A stretch of 64,000 nucleotides of DNA from Aphrocallistes beatrix (lineage: Eukaryota; Porifera; Hexactinellida; Sceptrulophora; Aphrocallistidae). This document shows positions 1-15,000 of the stretch, piece after piece (within the stretch, counting starts at the first letter, position 1; every line of letters starts with the position of its first letter). The stretch lies in NCBI GenBank assembly GCA_963281255.1, contig OY725503.1, forward strand, positions 3,906,001-3,970,000, in the 5' to 3' direction. Position numbers and translations under genes: made by a program. Under the pieces are notes generated by a model that saw only the letters and a list, made by a program, of their open reading frames with translations, made no database searches and was not told the origin of the DNA.

Positions 1-48
1 TGCATATTTTAGCTTCTTTTTTTATGGCATTATCCTCTCTGATTTTAG

Positions 49-3000
49 CTCGTCTCAACAGCTTCACTGGAGCTCTTCAGAACGCTAAAGCCAGCTTGAA
101 CATGTCAGTGAAGTTGAAGTTAGACTGTGGTGGTACAGACCTGAGTAAGCTGAAGAGTCTAGAGGATTACCTCGAGCTAGCCTCGAACAGTGAAGATCTA
201 GCTAAGCTAGAAACTGCATTCTCGAACTGGTTATCTTCCATCGAGCAGATTCTTACTGAATCTCGGCAGATGAGGAAAGAAGCAGATAATATCGGGCCGA
301 GAGCTGAGCTAGACCACTGGAAACAGAGATTGGCCATGTTTGACTCTCTCACTGATCAGATTAGAATGCCACAAAGCAAGGCGCTTATCGCAGTTATGGT
401 GGCTGCAAAGTCAAAACTAATAAAAGTATGGTTGTTAGGGATTTTATGCCATATTTCCATCTTCCATAAGTTAATCAACTTCTATCATAGGAGTGGCAAC
501 GTACTGATAAGATGATCACAGATATGACGAATGAAGCTAAGGACAGTGTGCGATTTCTATACACGTTAGAGAAATACTATGAACCATTGTACAAGAACAG
601 TCCGGTGAGTTCCCATCTTGTTGAGGTGTAAATGTGTTCATCCAATTTTACGAATGTTGTATTTACAAGACTGCAATGATCGACTGCTTGCCTGGTCTCA
701 TTAACGCTATCCGTATGATAAACTCACACTCACGTTGGTTCAACACGCCGCGTAGAATTACGTCACTCTTCGTCAAGACAACCAACCAAATGGTAACTTC
801 CTGTCGAGAGTATATCACTGAGAATGGGCACAAAGATGTAAGAACTTAGATAGTTGTATTCTATAAAGCATTTCAAGGTGTGACGATCTCAATTTGTTAT
901 TAGATGTGGGATCTGGAGAACTCAGTAGCCGAGTCCCGTCTTCATGAGTGTATAAAGCTGAATGACGAGTATCAAAAGGCTTTCCATCTGACTAAAAAAA
1001 AGCTTGAAGAGCTCCCTGATGAAAAACCTTTTGATTTATCAGAGATGTATATATTTGGAAAATTCAACAACTTCTGTATAAGGTACTGCTTAATGTGAAT
1101 TCAATGTCCAAACTCTACTGAAAAATTGGGGGAGACACCTGTTTATATCCCAACAATGTGAGATTAAAGTACAGCAATTTGCGGGATTTCTTTCTATCCG
1201 CCATTAGGTTGAAACATATCTTGGATGTTTTCACAATCCTGAACACATACTCCACCTTGTCCCTCTCTAACATTGAGGGGCTGGAGCAACTGAACTCCAG
1301 GTTCCAACTAGCTGCTAACACGATCATGAAGAAGCCGTACGATGTGCTGGAGTATAGGAAAAAAGAATTTGCTGAAGATTACGATGAATTCAAAAGACAA
1401 GTTAAAGATGTCCAGGTTTGTTTCTTCTATTTTACCTTAATAAAGTATAGAGCATTTCTCCATAAGCTTGTTACATTGAATTGCATTTTGACTTGAAAAA
1501 TATGGAATATTTCCACGAAAATTACATTTGCACCTATTCCAGGTCCAAATTCAAAATCTGCTCGATACATTCTGTTCAGAGGTCCAGTCCACTGAGGGTA
1601 TCATACAGGTCCTGGGGAGATTCGCACGTCTCCAACTGCCTGAAATGAAGCTGAAGGAGAAATTTGAATACACTATATCTCTGTACCAAAAAGATCTAGA
1701 TAGGATACAGGAGCAGTACAATTCAAACAGGTACAAATGTATATAAAAGCGATTAGGAGCACCAGTGATTTTGCTCAAAATATTAAACTTCTCCAACTGT
1801 AGACATTCTCCCCCACTTGCTCGTGACATGCCGCCCATTGCCGGCAAGGTCCACTGGGTCAGGCACCTGTACCGATGGATAACCCGTCCCATCGAGCTGC
1901 TGTTCCAGCTAGCTCCCGACTGCATGAAGTCCCCAGCTGGCCGTAAGGTCACCTCTCAATACAACAAGCTCGCACAGGTGTTCGTAGCTTATGAAGTGAT
2001 GTACTATCAGGCTTGGCTCAAACAGGTAATTTGTGAACTCATCCAAATATTACACTCACTTTCTTATTTGATCTTTCTTATTTGATGTCTCATATTAGAT
2101 CCAAGTTGCGCTGGGTGGATTGAACGCATCCATCTTGGTCAGGCATCCAGAAACGGGGGAGATATTCGCTAACTTTGACCTAAGTCTGCTTGAGTTGATA
2201 AGAGAAACTCAGTGTATGCAGCATCTCAAGTTAGAGATTCCGACGAATGTGCTTATTTTCACTTCATCGGGATCCAAATTCAAGAAAGATTACAATGCCG
2301 TCCTAGTAAGTTGCAAACTTTTATTAAATGCTAGCATCTTCAAGTATTTTTTCAGGGCAGAATATTTGCATTTTGAGTTCACTCTGGTTACTTTATACGT
2401 ATATAATGCTATTAACTTTTAGATGCTTCTAAAAGAGAGCAAACGCATCAGTAACAAAGCCATCCCCATATTCGAACCTCTAATCCAACCACACAAAAAA
2501 TTGGTTGAGGAATCAATGGAACCAGGGTTTATCAAGCTAACATGGACTTCTCTAAACATTGAGCATTTCGTATACTGCGTAACTCAGGCACTGAACAGAT
2601 ATGAACTTCTCGTGGACGAGACGAATAGCATATATACAAATAGGATTGAATGTGCTTTTACTGAAATGGCTCATATTGAATTCTGCGACTTGAACGTTGA
2701 GAAACATCTCACGACTCAAGAGTTCTTACAAACCACGAAGGTAAATGGTTAATACTTTTTTTTTACATTGGTCTGTGTATTTATCAAGTAATTGATGTTG
2801 TAGGGATTTTGTGATGCAGCCAGCTTGAAACTAGATAATTTGAGTAGAAAGGTGGAAATAGCTTCTATTGAGCTGATCAACCTCCTGCTGGATTTAGATG
2901 ATAAACTTTCTGAAGAGGAAATATTAGTGTTTGAATCACAGCACACTAGAATGACTACAACGACATCTGGGAGGTAATTTCAATCTTGCATTCATACCAG

Positions 3001-6000
3001 ATCATATCACAGAAATCAGAAATGATATTCTACACATGCTATTTTGTATAGACGTCATTCGTTGCTCGCTGGTGGTATGGCGAAATCAGTCAGTGTGCAA
3101 AGTATCAATACCCCTGGTGGCCCCCCTCCCCCTTCTAGCGCCAAACACAAAGAGACAGCTATACAGCGGAAATATGATCAACGAGCTGAGATGAAGCAGT
3201 TGGCGTCTGATCTAACAGGTAATGCTCACAGCTTACAATTATAAATCTATAGCATTCTTACACGCATGCAATTGCTGTGTAGGAGCATTGATGCAGCAGA
3301 ATTTAGAATCGTTAATCCGCGTTTTGAAGAATAACATCGAAGCACTGAAGCGTCGCGTCGTGATCCCAACCCTTCACTACGAGGACATTGTACAGAGTAA
3401 GCTTAGACAGGTTCCTCTGTTCCATGTGGACGTGAACCTTGCGATCCCGAATATAAACCTTACTCCGACGCTAGACGAGGTCCAACAAGCTGTTAACAAT
3501 ACCCTACAGCTGTTCCTACAGGTACATTAGTATCTTCAGCCTCTTGAAATCGATTCAGTGGTCTTAGTCAAATCTCTATACTAGGTTTTCAAAGGCGTAC
3601 CTATATGGAGCATTAGTAGGTCGGATCCAATCGAATCGAAACCCGCGATGCTCCGTTCTACCTCGAGTGTTGGAAGTAAGAAGGGCAGAACTTACTATTA
3701 CTACATGTCAGAGAACAAGGACATTTCTAAAAGTCTCTCCTATCTCAGCACTTCGATAAACTCGATGAAGGATATGGTTATCCATGCTCTCAAACCGTTT
3801 AATCGTTACGAGAGAGTTTGGAAGGTAGATAGAGAGGCCATGATTCAAGAGTTCTTAGAGCAATCTCCTTGCGTGAACGAGTTTCGACTCGAAATCAATG
3901 ACTACCTGGATTTAGGTTCACAAGTCTCAGGTAATTTAGTAATAAATATGATAGTAATGCAGAATTTCGTTTATTGCAATCCATTCACGGATTTTAACAA
4001 TCAAATTGAAGATGTAAAGATTTTGAAAATAATCTAGGAGAACAAGAAATGCTTAGCTTAGGGCCTCTCGCCCTTTACACAGAAAATATCAAGACAGCTT
4101 TAGAAGCGGAAGCTAAGGCTTGGTTGTTATTATTCGCGAGACACTTGAGTGAAAAATATAATAAAATGATGAACTCACTGCTGAAGTCGATGGAGGATTG
4201 GTCCACACAGCTATCGAGACCTATAAAAGATCTTGATGACATCAGGGCCAGTATGACCTGCTTGAAGACGATACGAGACAATGAGATTACTGTGGATATG
4301 GAGATAACTCCAATTGAAGTAAATATTCTTCTTCTTTTCCGTTTATTTTCACAGTTTTGATATGACTCCATAATAGGAGAGTTATGCGCTACTGCAAAGG
4401 CACAATCTTCCAGTGGAAAGAGAAGAAGTAGAGCTTGTCGATACGCTCAGATACACCTGGAATAAACTACTAGCTCAGGTGAAGGAAGTTGTGGGTAATC
4501 TACTCAAAATTCAACCCAAATTCAAAGACTCATTGCTCCACAATGTAACTGAGTTTAAGAAAAGTTCTGATGAATATGTCACCAAGTACAAGACACAAGG
4601 TCCCATGGCTGAAGGTGTTGACCCGAGAGAAGCCTCTTCTCGTCTTGTCATATTTCAATCTGAATTTGATTCTTTATGGAGAAGGTGAGTATATCAGACA
4701 CAGGGACGAAATATTTCGCCATACACATCTTGATTAATAATATATCGTGTAGATATCAGACCTATTCAGATGGTGAAGATCTATTCGGTCTGAATGCTAC
4801 ACAGTTTCCAGGCTTGCAGCGCATTCGTAAAGAGCTGAATCTTCTACAGAAGCTATACACTCTGTATAACGCCGTGATGGACAGTGTAGATGGGTACTAT
4901 GAAGTTCCATGGGCAGAGGTAGACATTGACAGAATCAACAGTGACATCATGGAATTCCAGAATAGGTATGAATAGCTACGTTTTTCATGTATGTACAATT
5001 GTACATGTTATACCAATCGATCTTTCTATCAATTTATCGTTAAAGATGTCGGAAGCTACCAAAAGATTTGAAAGATTGGCGAGCGTTCGGGGATCTGAAA
5101 AAGAAGCTTGAAGATTTCCATGAAATCTGCCCCCTCCTTGAGATGATGTCCAATGACGCGATGAAAGAGCGTCACTGGAAACGGTTAGAGGAACTAACCT
5201 CACATAAGTTTGATGTTGAGTCAGAAGGATTCCAACTGAGGAATATTCTAGAATCACCACTCCTGAAGTTCAAAGAAGACATTGAGGTAAGTTCTCAAGT
5301 TTTGGCATTTCTATTTTATTGAGTGTACTTAAACTGCGTTGTTGCAGGATATCTGCATCAGTGCTGTGAAAGAGAAAGACATCGAAGCTAAACTAAGTGC
5401 AGTGATGGCAGAATGGAAGACGCGTAGCTTAAACTTCTCCAACTTTAAGAACCGCGGAGAACTCTTGTTGAAGGGAGAGGACACTACCGAAATAATCACA
5501 TTTATGGAGGACTCCCTTATGGTCCTAGGCTCGCTTATGAGCAACAGGTTATTAAACTAATACACTTTTAATCTTTACATACTAAATCCATTGTTTAACC
5601 GAGAAAAGTACGTAATTATTACTCAAAATTTGCTTAGTTTTTATTATCTGGCGTTTCTTGCATAGATACAATGCCCCATTCAAACCTCAAATCCAAGATT
5701 GGCTTCATAAACTGACCAACTCAACTGAGATAATAGAGAAGTGGCTCATTGTCCAGAATCTTTGGGTCTACCTGGAGGCAGTGTTCGTAGGCGGAGATAT
5801 CGCTAAACAGCTTCCTAAAGAGGCGAAGAGATTCCAGGGCATAGACAAGACCTGGGTAAAGATAATGGGAAGAGCACACGAGACTAACACAGTCGTGCAA
5901 TGCTGTGTGGGAGATGAGACGATGGGACAACTACTTCCCCATTTACTTGAGCAGTTAGAGACCTGTCAAAAATCGCTAACTGGGTAAGAGCTATTAGCTT

Positions 6001-9000
6001 ATAATAGAATAACAGCGACTGCATTTAATCTTCTAATAATGATTCCTCACCATAGGTATCTCGAAAAGAAGAGGTTGATTTTCCCTAGATTTTTCTTCGT
6101 ATCAGATCCAGTGCTGCTTGAGATATTAGGTCAAGCGAGTGACTCGCACACCATACAAGCTCATCTCCTCAACATATTTGATAACATAAAAACAGTGACA
6201 TTCCATCCAAAGGAATACGACAAGATCCTCGAGATAAACTCAAGGGAGCCTGAAACAGTGCAACTGGACAAGCCAGTAGTTGCACAGGGTCACGTAGAAA
6301 TATGGTTAGGGAAACTACTGGACATGGCTAGGAATTCTGTTGCTTCCGTTATTATGAACGCACATGTGACTGTCTCCAATCCGAACCTAGTACTACTTGA
6401 GTTCTTAGAATCCTTTCCAGCTCAGGTAAGTAGATTCAAAAGATTATTTGCATGTTAAATTTCTTTCCCTAATATGTACTTACACTTCTACTGTTCTAAT
6501 TGCAACTACCAACGAGGAGTACATGTGTAGGATTAGTTTCAATTGTAGTATAAAGTCCTCCACAATTTTGCACCGTCATCAAACTGTAGAGATTGCGAGG
6601 TCAGTTTAGTGATCTTATTTTAGAATTACTAGTAAAAACATGACTTGTGTGCCATTCGTGATAATTCTACTCGGGCTTCGTTGAGAGATCAAAACATATA
6701 AATGATAGTATCTCTCTTTCTACTCTCACTCTCTCTTGGCTAAATTCGAAATGAACTATTTATACGCTTCTTCTCTTCCTGGCCCCCTTGACAAAGCTAT
6801 TGACGATGTCACTAAACGTGCTAGTGTTTCTCCATACCAATTTAATCCATCGGATGTGACTTCCCCTACTTTCTCATCTCAGCAGCGTGATCCAACTCCA
6901 CGTACATTCAACGTATCTTTCACTCTACCCAAAGCGGGCCAAACAAGCCCCAAACCATCAATCGAAATCCAACAGAACCCATCTCCCCCAGTTTCCCCTG
7001 TTGACTCGATAGGAATAGATTATCAACTCTCTGTACAAAGACAAAGAGCTGCTTTGAACCGTGATCGTTATAAGAAAGTTCGATTTTGTGTGTTTTGTCA
7101 GAGTTCTAAACAACCAGAGCACGTGTACCGTACTCACGTGCTGAAGGATCCCGAGGGCCGTGTCGTATGTCCTTACCTGCGGAGTTATACGTGTCCGCTG
7201 TGTGGGGCCAGCGGAGACGATGCGCATACAATGAAGTACTGTCCACTGCGGCAGCCGACTATTGTATTCACATAAGCACTCAGTGTCTTACTCCTACTCT
7301 ATCTGATACGAGAGGTTAGAAGGGGTTCCCCCAAAGCTTAGCTTTTCACCTTTGTATATGGCATTTGTATTATTTATACATACATAGACCTCAATAGATA
7401 GTATTTTCAATTTGTATCCTATTCTATCATTAGTAATTTGAGTTTGTAGACCAGTTATTCTCCCAATTGAATGAATATTTTACATATTTTGAATGCATGA
7501 TTGGAATGCAATGTCTTAAAATAAAACTCAGTATGTAAAGAAAATAAGCATAGAATTCTGAGGCATGAATATATGGACCAGGGATACCATAGAATTCTGA
7601 GATTGAGTAAGTTATTTGATCGACAGCTCGCAAAACATTTGATGTACAAGTAGTAGACAATAACATTTATGAATAGAACATAATGTAACTGAGCAAGTAT
7701 TTTGAATAAATTCTGTTAGATTTGAAAATATGGGGATTGTACTATATGTGTATGTAATTCCTATAGATTGGAATCCTGGGCATTCAGATGATATGGACGC
7801 GAGATGCGGAAATCGCTCTCACGAACAGTCGCACGAACAAGAACATAATGAATGAAACCAATATGGCGTTCCTAGAAATTTTAAATATGTTGATTGACCA
7901 GACCACACGAAATCTAAAAAAGATTGAGCGGACACGTTTCGAGACGCTTATCACTATCCATGTACACCAGAGAGACATCTTCAACGATCTGGTACGAATG
8001 CATATAAAAACTCCAAAGGACTTCGAATGGCTGAAACAAACTAGATTCTACTTTAATGATGAGACAAATAAATGTTTAATTTCCATCACAGATGTTAACT
8101 TCACTTATATGAATGAATTTCTCGGTTGTACTGAGCGACTTGTGATCACTCCGCTTACTGACAGGTGTTATATTTCGCTAGCCCAGGCGCTTGGCATGTC
8201 ACTGGGCGGATCTCCTGCAGGTCCAGCTGGGACAGGTAAATGATAAATTATTTTAAAAATCACGATTATTTTAAACATTTTATTACAGGGAAGACTGAAA
8301 CCGTGAAAGATATGGGTCGTTGCCTAGGCAAATATGTCGTGGTGTTCAACTGTTCTGATCAGATGGATTTCAGAGGTCTAGGACGTATATACAAGGGACT
8401 GGCTCAGTCGGGGTCTTGGGGGTGTTTCGACGAGTTCAACCGTATAAAATTGCCGGTCCTTTCTGTGGCAGCTCAACAGATTGCGGTAGTGTTGCTCTGC
8501 AAAAAAGAACGTAAGCCTAATTTCATCTTCTTGGATGGAGACATAGTTAAAATGGACCCAGAGTTTGGTCTCTTCCTTACCATGAACCCAGGTTATGCAG
8601 GTAGACAGGAATTGCCTGAGAACTTGAAGTTAAATTTCAGGACACTCGCTATGATGGTGCCTGATCGTCAGATTATTATCCGTGTCAAATTAGCTTCTTG
8701 TGGATTCTTGGAGAATGTCCCTTTATCCCGCAAGTTTTTTGTTCTCTATAAACTTTGCGAGGAGCAGCTTTCAAAACAGGTACGTTTTGCAAGAATAACA
8801 TCCTCCATACTTAGGACCATGAATGTATGGCAAAACGAGTGCACTTATCCGTAACTGAATACATGCCTTACAATCTAGGTTCATTATGACTTTGGCTTGA
8901 GGAACATGCTATCAGTGCTTCGAACTCTCGGGACAGTGAAACGAGCGCACCCAGAATACACTGAAACTAGCACTGTTATGCGCGGTCTACGAGACATGAA

Positions 9001-12000
9001 TCTTTCCAAGCTCGTGGAAGAAGACGAGCCCCTCTTTCTCTCACTCATCAATGACTTATTCCCTGGCATGGTGCTTGACAAAGAGGCCGGCTATCCTGAT
9101 CTGGAGGAGGCGATTGATAACAATGTCATGAAGGCGGGTCTTATCGTGCACCCTTCTTGGAGATTGAAGTTAATCCAGCTCTTTGAGACTCAAACTGTCC
9201 GACATGGATTCATGGTACTAGGACCAACTGGAACTGGTATGCACAGTACTTATAACCTGAATTGAGTAGTTCATAATTATCCTTCAACCAACGCCGTATT
9301 CGATAGAAATTCGTGGACAATCCAATAATTTATTCGCATTACTCGTTCATATATCGATATAACAGATAAATTCATGTATAAGAGCTGTACAATATTACAA
9401 AAAGAATATATATACTATGTATTATAATTGATTCAGGTAAAACTGCATGCATCCACCAGCTGATGAAGGCCATGACGGATACAGGGGAGCCTCATAGAGA
9501 GATGAGAATGAACCCGAAAGCTATCACAGCTCAGCAAATGTTTGGGCGTTTAGATGTTGCAACAAATGACTGGACTGATGGAATATTCTCCACTCTCTGG
9601 AGGCGGACACATAAGGCGAAGAAAGGTGATACATGTGAATTAAAGAAGACACAAACATTATGTATGTTCTAAACTTTCATCTTTCAATAGGAGAGCATAT
9701 TTGGCTTGTAATGGATGGACCAGTCGACACATTATGGATTGAGAACCTCAACTCAGTCCTGGACGATAACAAGACCCTAACTCTAGCCAACGGAGATCGT
9801 ATTCCAATGCACTCAATGTGTAAAATTGTATTCGAACCTCACAATATTGACAACGCAAGCCCAGCAACCGTTTCTCGGAATGGAATGGTGTACATGAGTA
9901 GCTCAGGACTGGACTGGGTTCCGCTACTGGACAGCTGGCTGCTGACAAGAGATGCGGTCGAGAGTAACATCCTTCACACCCTTTTTCATGACTCATTCCA
10001 GAAGATAATCAACTATTCCAGCACTAGTCTGCTATCAAAAATGGAACTCCTTGAAGTGTGCTTCATTTCGCAAGCGATCAAATTCCTGACTGGGCTAATT
10101 CCTAAACAAGAAGATGGCTCAATTCTCCCTCAAAAACATTTAGAAAAGATTTACATTTTCGCGATAATGTGGAGCATAGGCGCCTTATTGGAATTGGATG
10201 ATCGTAGTAAATTGGAGGAGTTTATGAAAACTAAAACTCAGCTAGATTTACCACGATTTGATGGAGAGACGGGTGATACGATCTTCGAATACTTTGTTAC
10301 TGATGCGGGTGAATGGGAGCATTGGAAAACACAAGTTAATACAATCTCAGTCAAAACCAAAGGTCTACTGTTATCTTAAATTTGTGTTTCTTACAGGTAC
10401 AAGAATTCACCTATCCTGTCGACCACAAGCCTCAATATGCTAGCATATTAGTGCCCAACGTAGATAACGTACGCACAGACTTCTTGATTCATACATTGGC
10501 CAAGCAGCGTTACCCTGTGTTACTGATAGGAGAACAGGGCACAGCCAAAACTGTAATGATAAAGGGATACATGTCCAAGTTCAATATCGAAGAACATCTG
10601 TCTAAAATGATGACATTCAGTTCTGCTACTACCCCGAACATGTTCCAGCGCTCGATGGAGAGTTATATCGACAAGAGAATGGGGTCTACATACGGCCCGC
10701 CTGCTGGTAAGAAGATGTCCGTGTTCATAGACGATATAAATATGCCATTCATTAATGAATGGGGCGACCAGATCACTAATGAGATAACGAGGCAAACGAT
10801 TGAGATGTCTGGATTCTACTCACTTGAAAAGCCAGGTTAGGTTTACGGACGGAATCCTGACAGGATCTCTGTCTGTTTTTGATATTTCGTGGTGCTTAGT
10901 TGTTTTACCGTTTGTCTACATGTCTCCAGGTGATTTCACTACCATTGTGGATGTGCAGTTCATCTCGGCTATGATTCACCCTGGAGGAGGTAGGAATGAT
11001 ATCCCACAGAGGTTAAAACGACATTTCGCCGTCCTGAATTGTACCCTCCCGTCGAATACTTCAATCGACAAGATTTTCTCTGTCATTGGAGAGGGTTATT
11101 TTATCACCAAGAGAGGTTTCAAGAAGGACATTCCAGAAGTAAGTAGAAGCTAACAAAGATAAGGGATTAAAACTGAACGTTTTTCTGCATTTTAGGTAGT
11201 CTCAAACTTGGTCATTGCCACTCGTATTTTATGGCAACAGACGAAGATCAAACTGCTTCCAACCCCCGCAAAATTTCACTACATTTTCAACCTCCGAGAT
11301 CTGTCTCGTGTGTGGGAAGGAATGCTGACAATTGACACTGATATTTGCAATTCTGTCTCTGTCTTGTTGGCTCTGTGGAGGCACGAGTGTACGCGAGTTA
11401 TCGCGGATAGATTTGTCTCGTACAACGATCGAGAGTGGTTTGATAAGACGCTATTACGTGTGGCTGGTGAACACTTGTCTCCAGAGAATGCTAAGCACTT
11501 AGAAGAAGAGAAATTCTTTGTGGACTTTTTACGGTAAGATCTATACGTACTATATAGCATATTTAAAAACTGAATTTTATTACATTCTCTATGTGTACAG
11601 AGAACCTCCTGAGCCAACAGGGGATGAGCCTGAAGACTTCGTATTTGAGGCTCCTAAGATCTACGAACTGATTCCTCCCCTCCCAGACCTGCGAGAGAGG
11701 GTAACCAACTGCATGCTGATGTACAATGAGACGATCAGAGGGTCTGGCATGGATCTTGTCTTCTTCACGGATGCTCTGCTGCATCTGATGAGGGTAAATG
11801 ATATTTCTTGTTATGAAAAATCGATGTAATGAAATCTAATATCATAATTCAAACTTACTTTCTAGGTCTCTCGAATTATTCGCACAGATCGTGGCAACGC
11901 CCTGCTTGTAGGAGTAGGTGGCTCAGGGAAACAGTCACTAACTAGACTGGCTTCATTCATGGCTGATTATAAGATATTTCAAATCACTTTAACCCGATCC

Positions 12001-15000
12001 TACAACGCTAACAACTTGCTGGACGACCTGAAAGTATTGTACAAGGTTGCTGGGCTACAGAACAAAGGAATTACGTTTCTTTTCACAGATCAAGAAATAA
12101 AAGACGACTCATTCCTAGAGTACATTAACAATGTGCTATCGTCAGGAGAAGTATCGAACTTATTCGCAAGGGATGAGTTAGAGGAGATCCGTTCAGATTT
12201 GGTTCCTGCGATGAAAAAAGAATTCCCTAGACATCCCCCCACACCTGAAAACCTGTACGAATATTTCCTTACGCGAGCAAGGAAAAACCTCCATGTCGTG
12301 TTGTGTTTCTCTCCCGTGGGTGAGAAATTCAGAAACAGGTCTCTCAAGTTCCCTGGGCTAATATCCGGCTGTACCATGGATTGGTTCCACCGTTGGCCGA
12401 AAGACGCACTCATCGCTGTAGCGGATCATTTTATCTCTTCTTTCACAGTGGACGCTACGCAAGAAATCCAACAGCAAGTCATACAGGCGATGGGCGTGTT
12501 TCAAGATACCGTTTCAGAGAAATGTATCGACTACTTCGACAGGTATATTAACAATATCGAATTGAGTATTTTCTTACTTCCGTTAATTGAATATTATATA
12601 CAGATTCCGTCGTGCAGCTCATGTTACCCCTAAATCTTATCTGTCATTCATTGAAGGCTATAAAACAATATATCAACAGAAATATAAACAGGTAAATACA
12701 ACTTTTTACACCATTTCGTATATGCAATTACAATTGATAAATTCAGTTTTTTTCTTGGTATTTTTGCATAATATACGTGTATGTAGTTGGGAGAGCTAGC
12801 GGCTCGAATGGAATTGGGCCTGGATAAACTTCTGGAAGCGCAGAAATCAGTGGAAGAGCTGCAAATAGAGCTTAATCAAAAGGAAAAGGATTTGGTGGTA
12901 GCCAATGCGGAAGCGGAAAAGGTATTGGCTGAGGTTACTGTGTCAGCTCAAGCCGCTGAGAAAGTCAAAGCCTCGGTGCAACTTGTAAGTTAATTCGTTA
13001 TAATAATTTAAGGTTGTACTGGTATAAGGTCTTTGGATTTTTTTTTACAAATTGCCCCTGTTATGGTAGGTAAAAGACAAGGCACAAGAAATATATGACG
13101 ACATTTCCGCAAACAAAGCTATCGCAGAGGAAAAGCTGCTAGAAGCCAAGCCTGCTTTGGAGGAGGCAGAGCGTGCTCTGAAGACTATCCAACCTTCTCA
13201 CATCTCCACGGTACGGCGTCTGGCCAACCCTCCCAACCTCATCATGCGCATTATGGATGCGGTCCTGATACTCTTCCATAGGAAGATGGATCCTGTAACC
13301 ATGGATCTTGAGAAGCCTTGCATCAAGTCATCTTGGTCGGAATCGCTTAAACTGATGGGTGGAATCAGTTTCCTCCCTGATTTATTGAATTACCCAAGGG
13401 TTGGTATAATCATTATTCATTAATAATAAAACATCTAAACTTGATTATGATCCAATTTGAAATAGGACAAAATATCAGAAGAAATGGTCGAGTTAATGGC
13501 TCCCTACTTGAAAGCACCAGATTTCAACATGGAGAGTGCGAAGAGGGTGTGTGGAGACGTAGCTGGATTGTGCTCATGGGCTCGAGCAATGTCCATCTAT
13601 TTTGTAATCAACAAAGAAGTTGTTCCACTCAAGGCTGAGCTAGCTATCCAGGAAGTTAAGCTAGGAAAAGCTCAGAGTAAATTGGACGTTGCACAAGCAC
13701 AGTTGGACGAGAAAGAGAAGGAACTGGCAACTGTGAGAGCTCTCTACGACGATGCAATGAGAAAGAAAAAGGTATCATAGCACGAATAATTATATTCTAC
13801 CAGCAGATAACTGCGTTATTTGATTCGATTGCCTTTTAGATGCTTTTGGATGATGCTGAGACTTGCAAGCGAAAGATGAAAGCAGCGACTGCACTCATTA
13901 GTGGTCTCTCTTCAGAGAAAGAACGGTGGACTCGACAGAGTAAAGAATTCCAACAACAAATTACCAGGTAAATAACAACAAGAATCCAACTACACAATAC
14001 AACTATCAATTATTGACATGATTACACAGGTTGGTTGGAGATGTGCTATTAGCCACAGCGTTTCTCTCCTACACGGGACCGTTCAACCAGGAGTTCAGGC
14101 TGCTACTCCTGGACACTTGGAAAAAAGAGTTGAAAGACAGGAGTATTCCTTACACACAGAGTATCAACCTTATAGAGATGCTTACCAATAATGCACAGGT
14201 AGGAATATAGGATATATTTAAGTCTATTTGAACATCTTTTTAAACACAGAAAACTTTCATTAATTGATGTATAGATCGGAGAGTGGAATTTACAAGGTCT
14301 GCCTAACGATGAGCTCTCGATACAGAACGCCATAATCGTGACGTCAGCAGCCCGCTACCCCCTTCTAATCGACCCTCAGGGCCAGGGGAAGATATGGATC
14401 AAAAACCGCGAGGGTAGCGAACTACGCTTGACCAGTCTCACCAACAAATACTTCAGGCAGGTGCTAGAGGACTGTTTGTCCCAGGGTCTGCCGCTGATGA
14501 TAGAAGACGTGGGGGAGATTTTGGACCCTGCGCTGGATAATGTGCTGGAGAAAAACTTCATCAAACAGGGGACAGTCCTAAAGGTTAAAGTTGGAGATAA
14601 GGAGGTAGATGTGATGAAGGGATTCATGTTATACGTCACAACCAAGCTGGCAAACCCATCTTATACGCCTGAGGTATAAACATCACTTAAACCTTAAATT
14701 TCGCATGAGATTATTGTTTAATGTGAGATTTCGCATGTAGATCTTTGCACGCACGAGTATAATCGACTTCACAGTGACAATGCATGGACTAGAAGACCAG
14801 CTCCTTGGCCGTGTGATCCTTACAGAGAAACAAGAATTGGAATCAGAACGTGTGAAGCTGCTCGAAGACGTAACGGCTAACAAGCGCAAGATGCAAGAGT
14901 TGGAAGACAATCTACTCTTCAGACTCACTAATACGAAAGGCAGTTTAGTGGACGATGAGTCGCTTATCGAGGTGTTGAGGGTCACAAAGGCTACTGCTGA

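Noticed and set aside
9748..9996. Minus-strand ORF inside dynein exon 25
   Set aside because: It is the shadow of conserved dynein coding sequence in the other direction.
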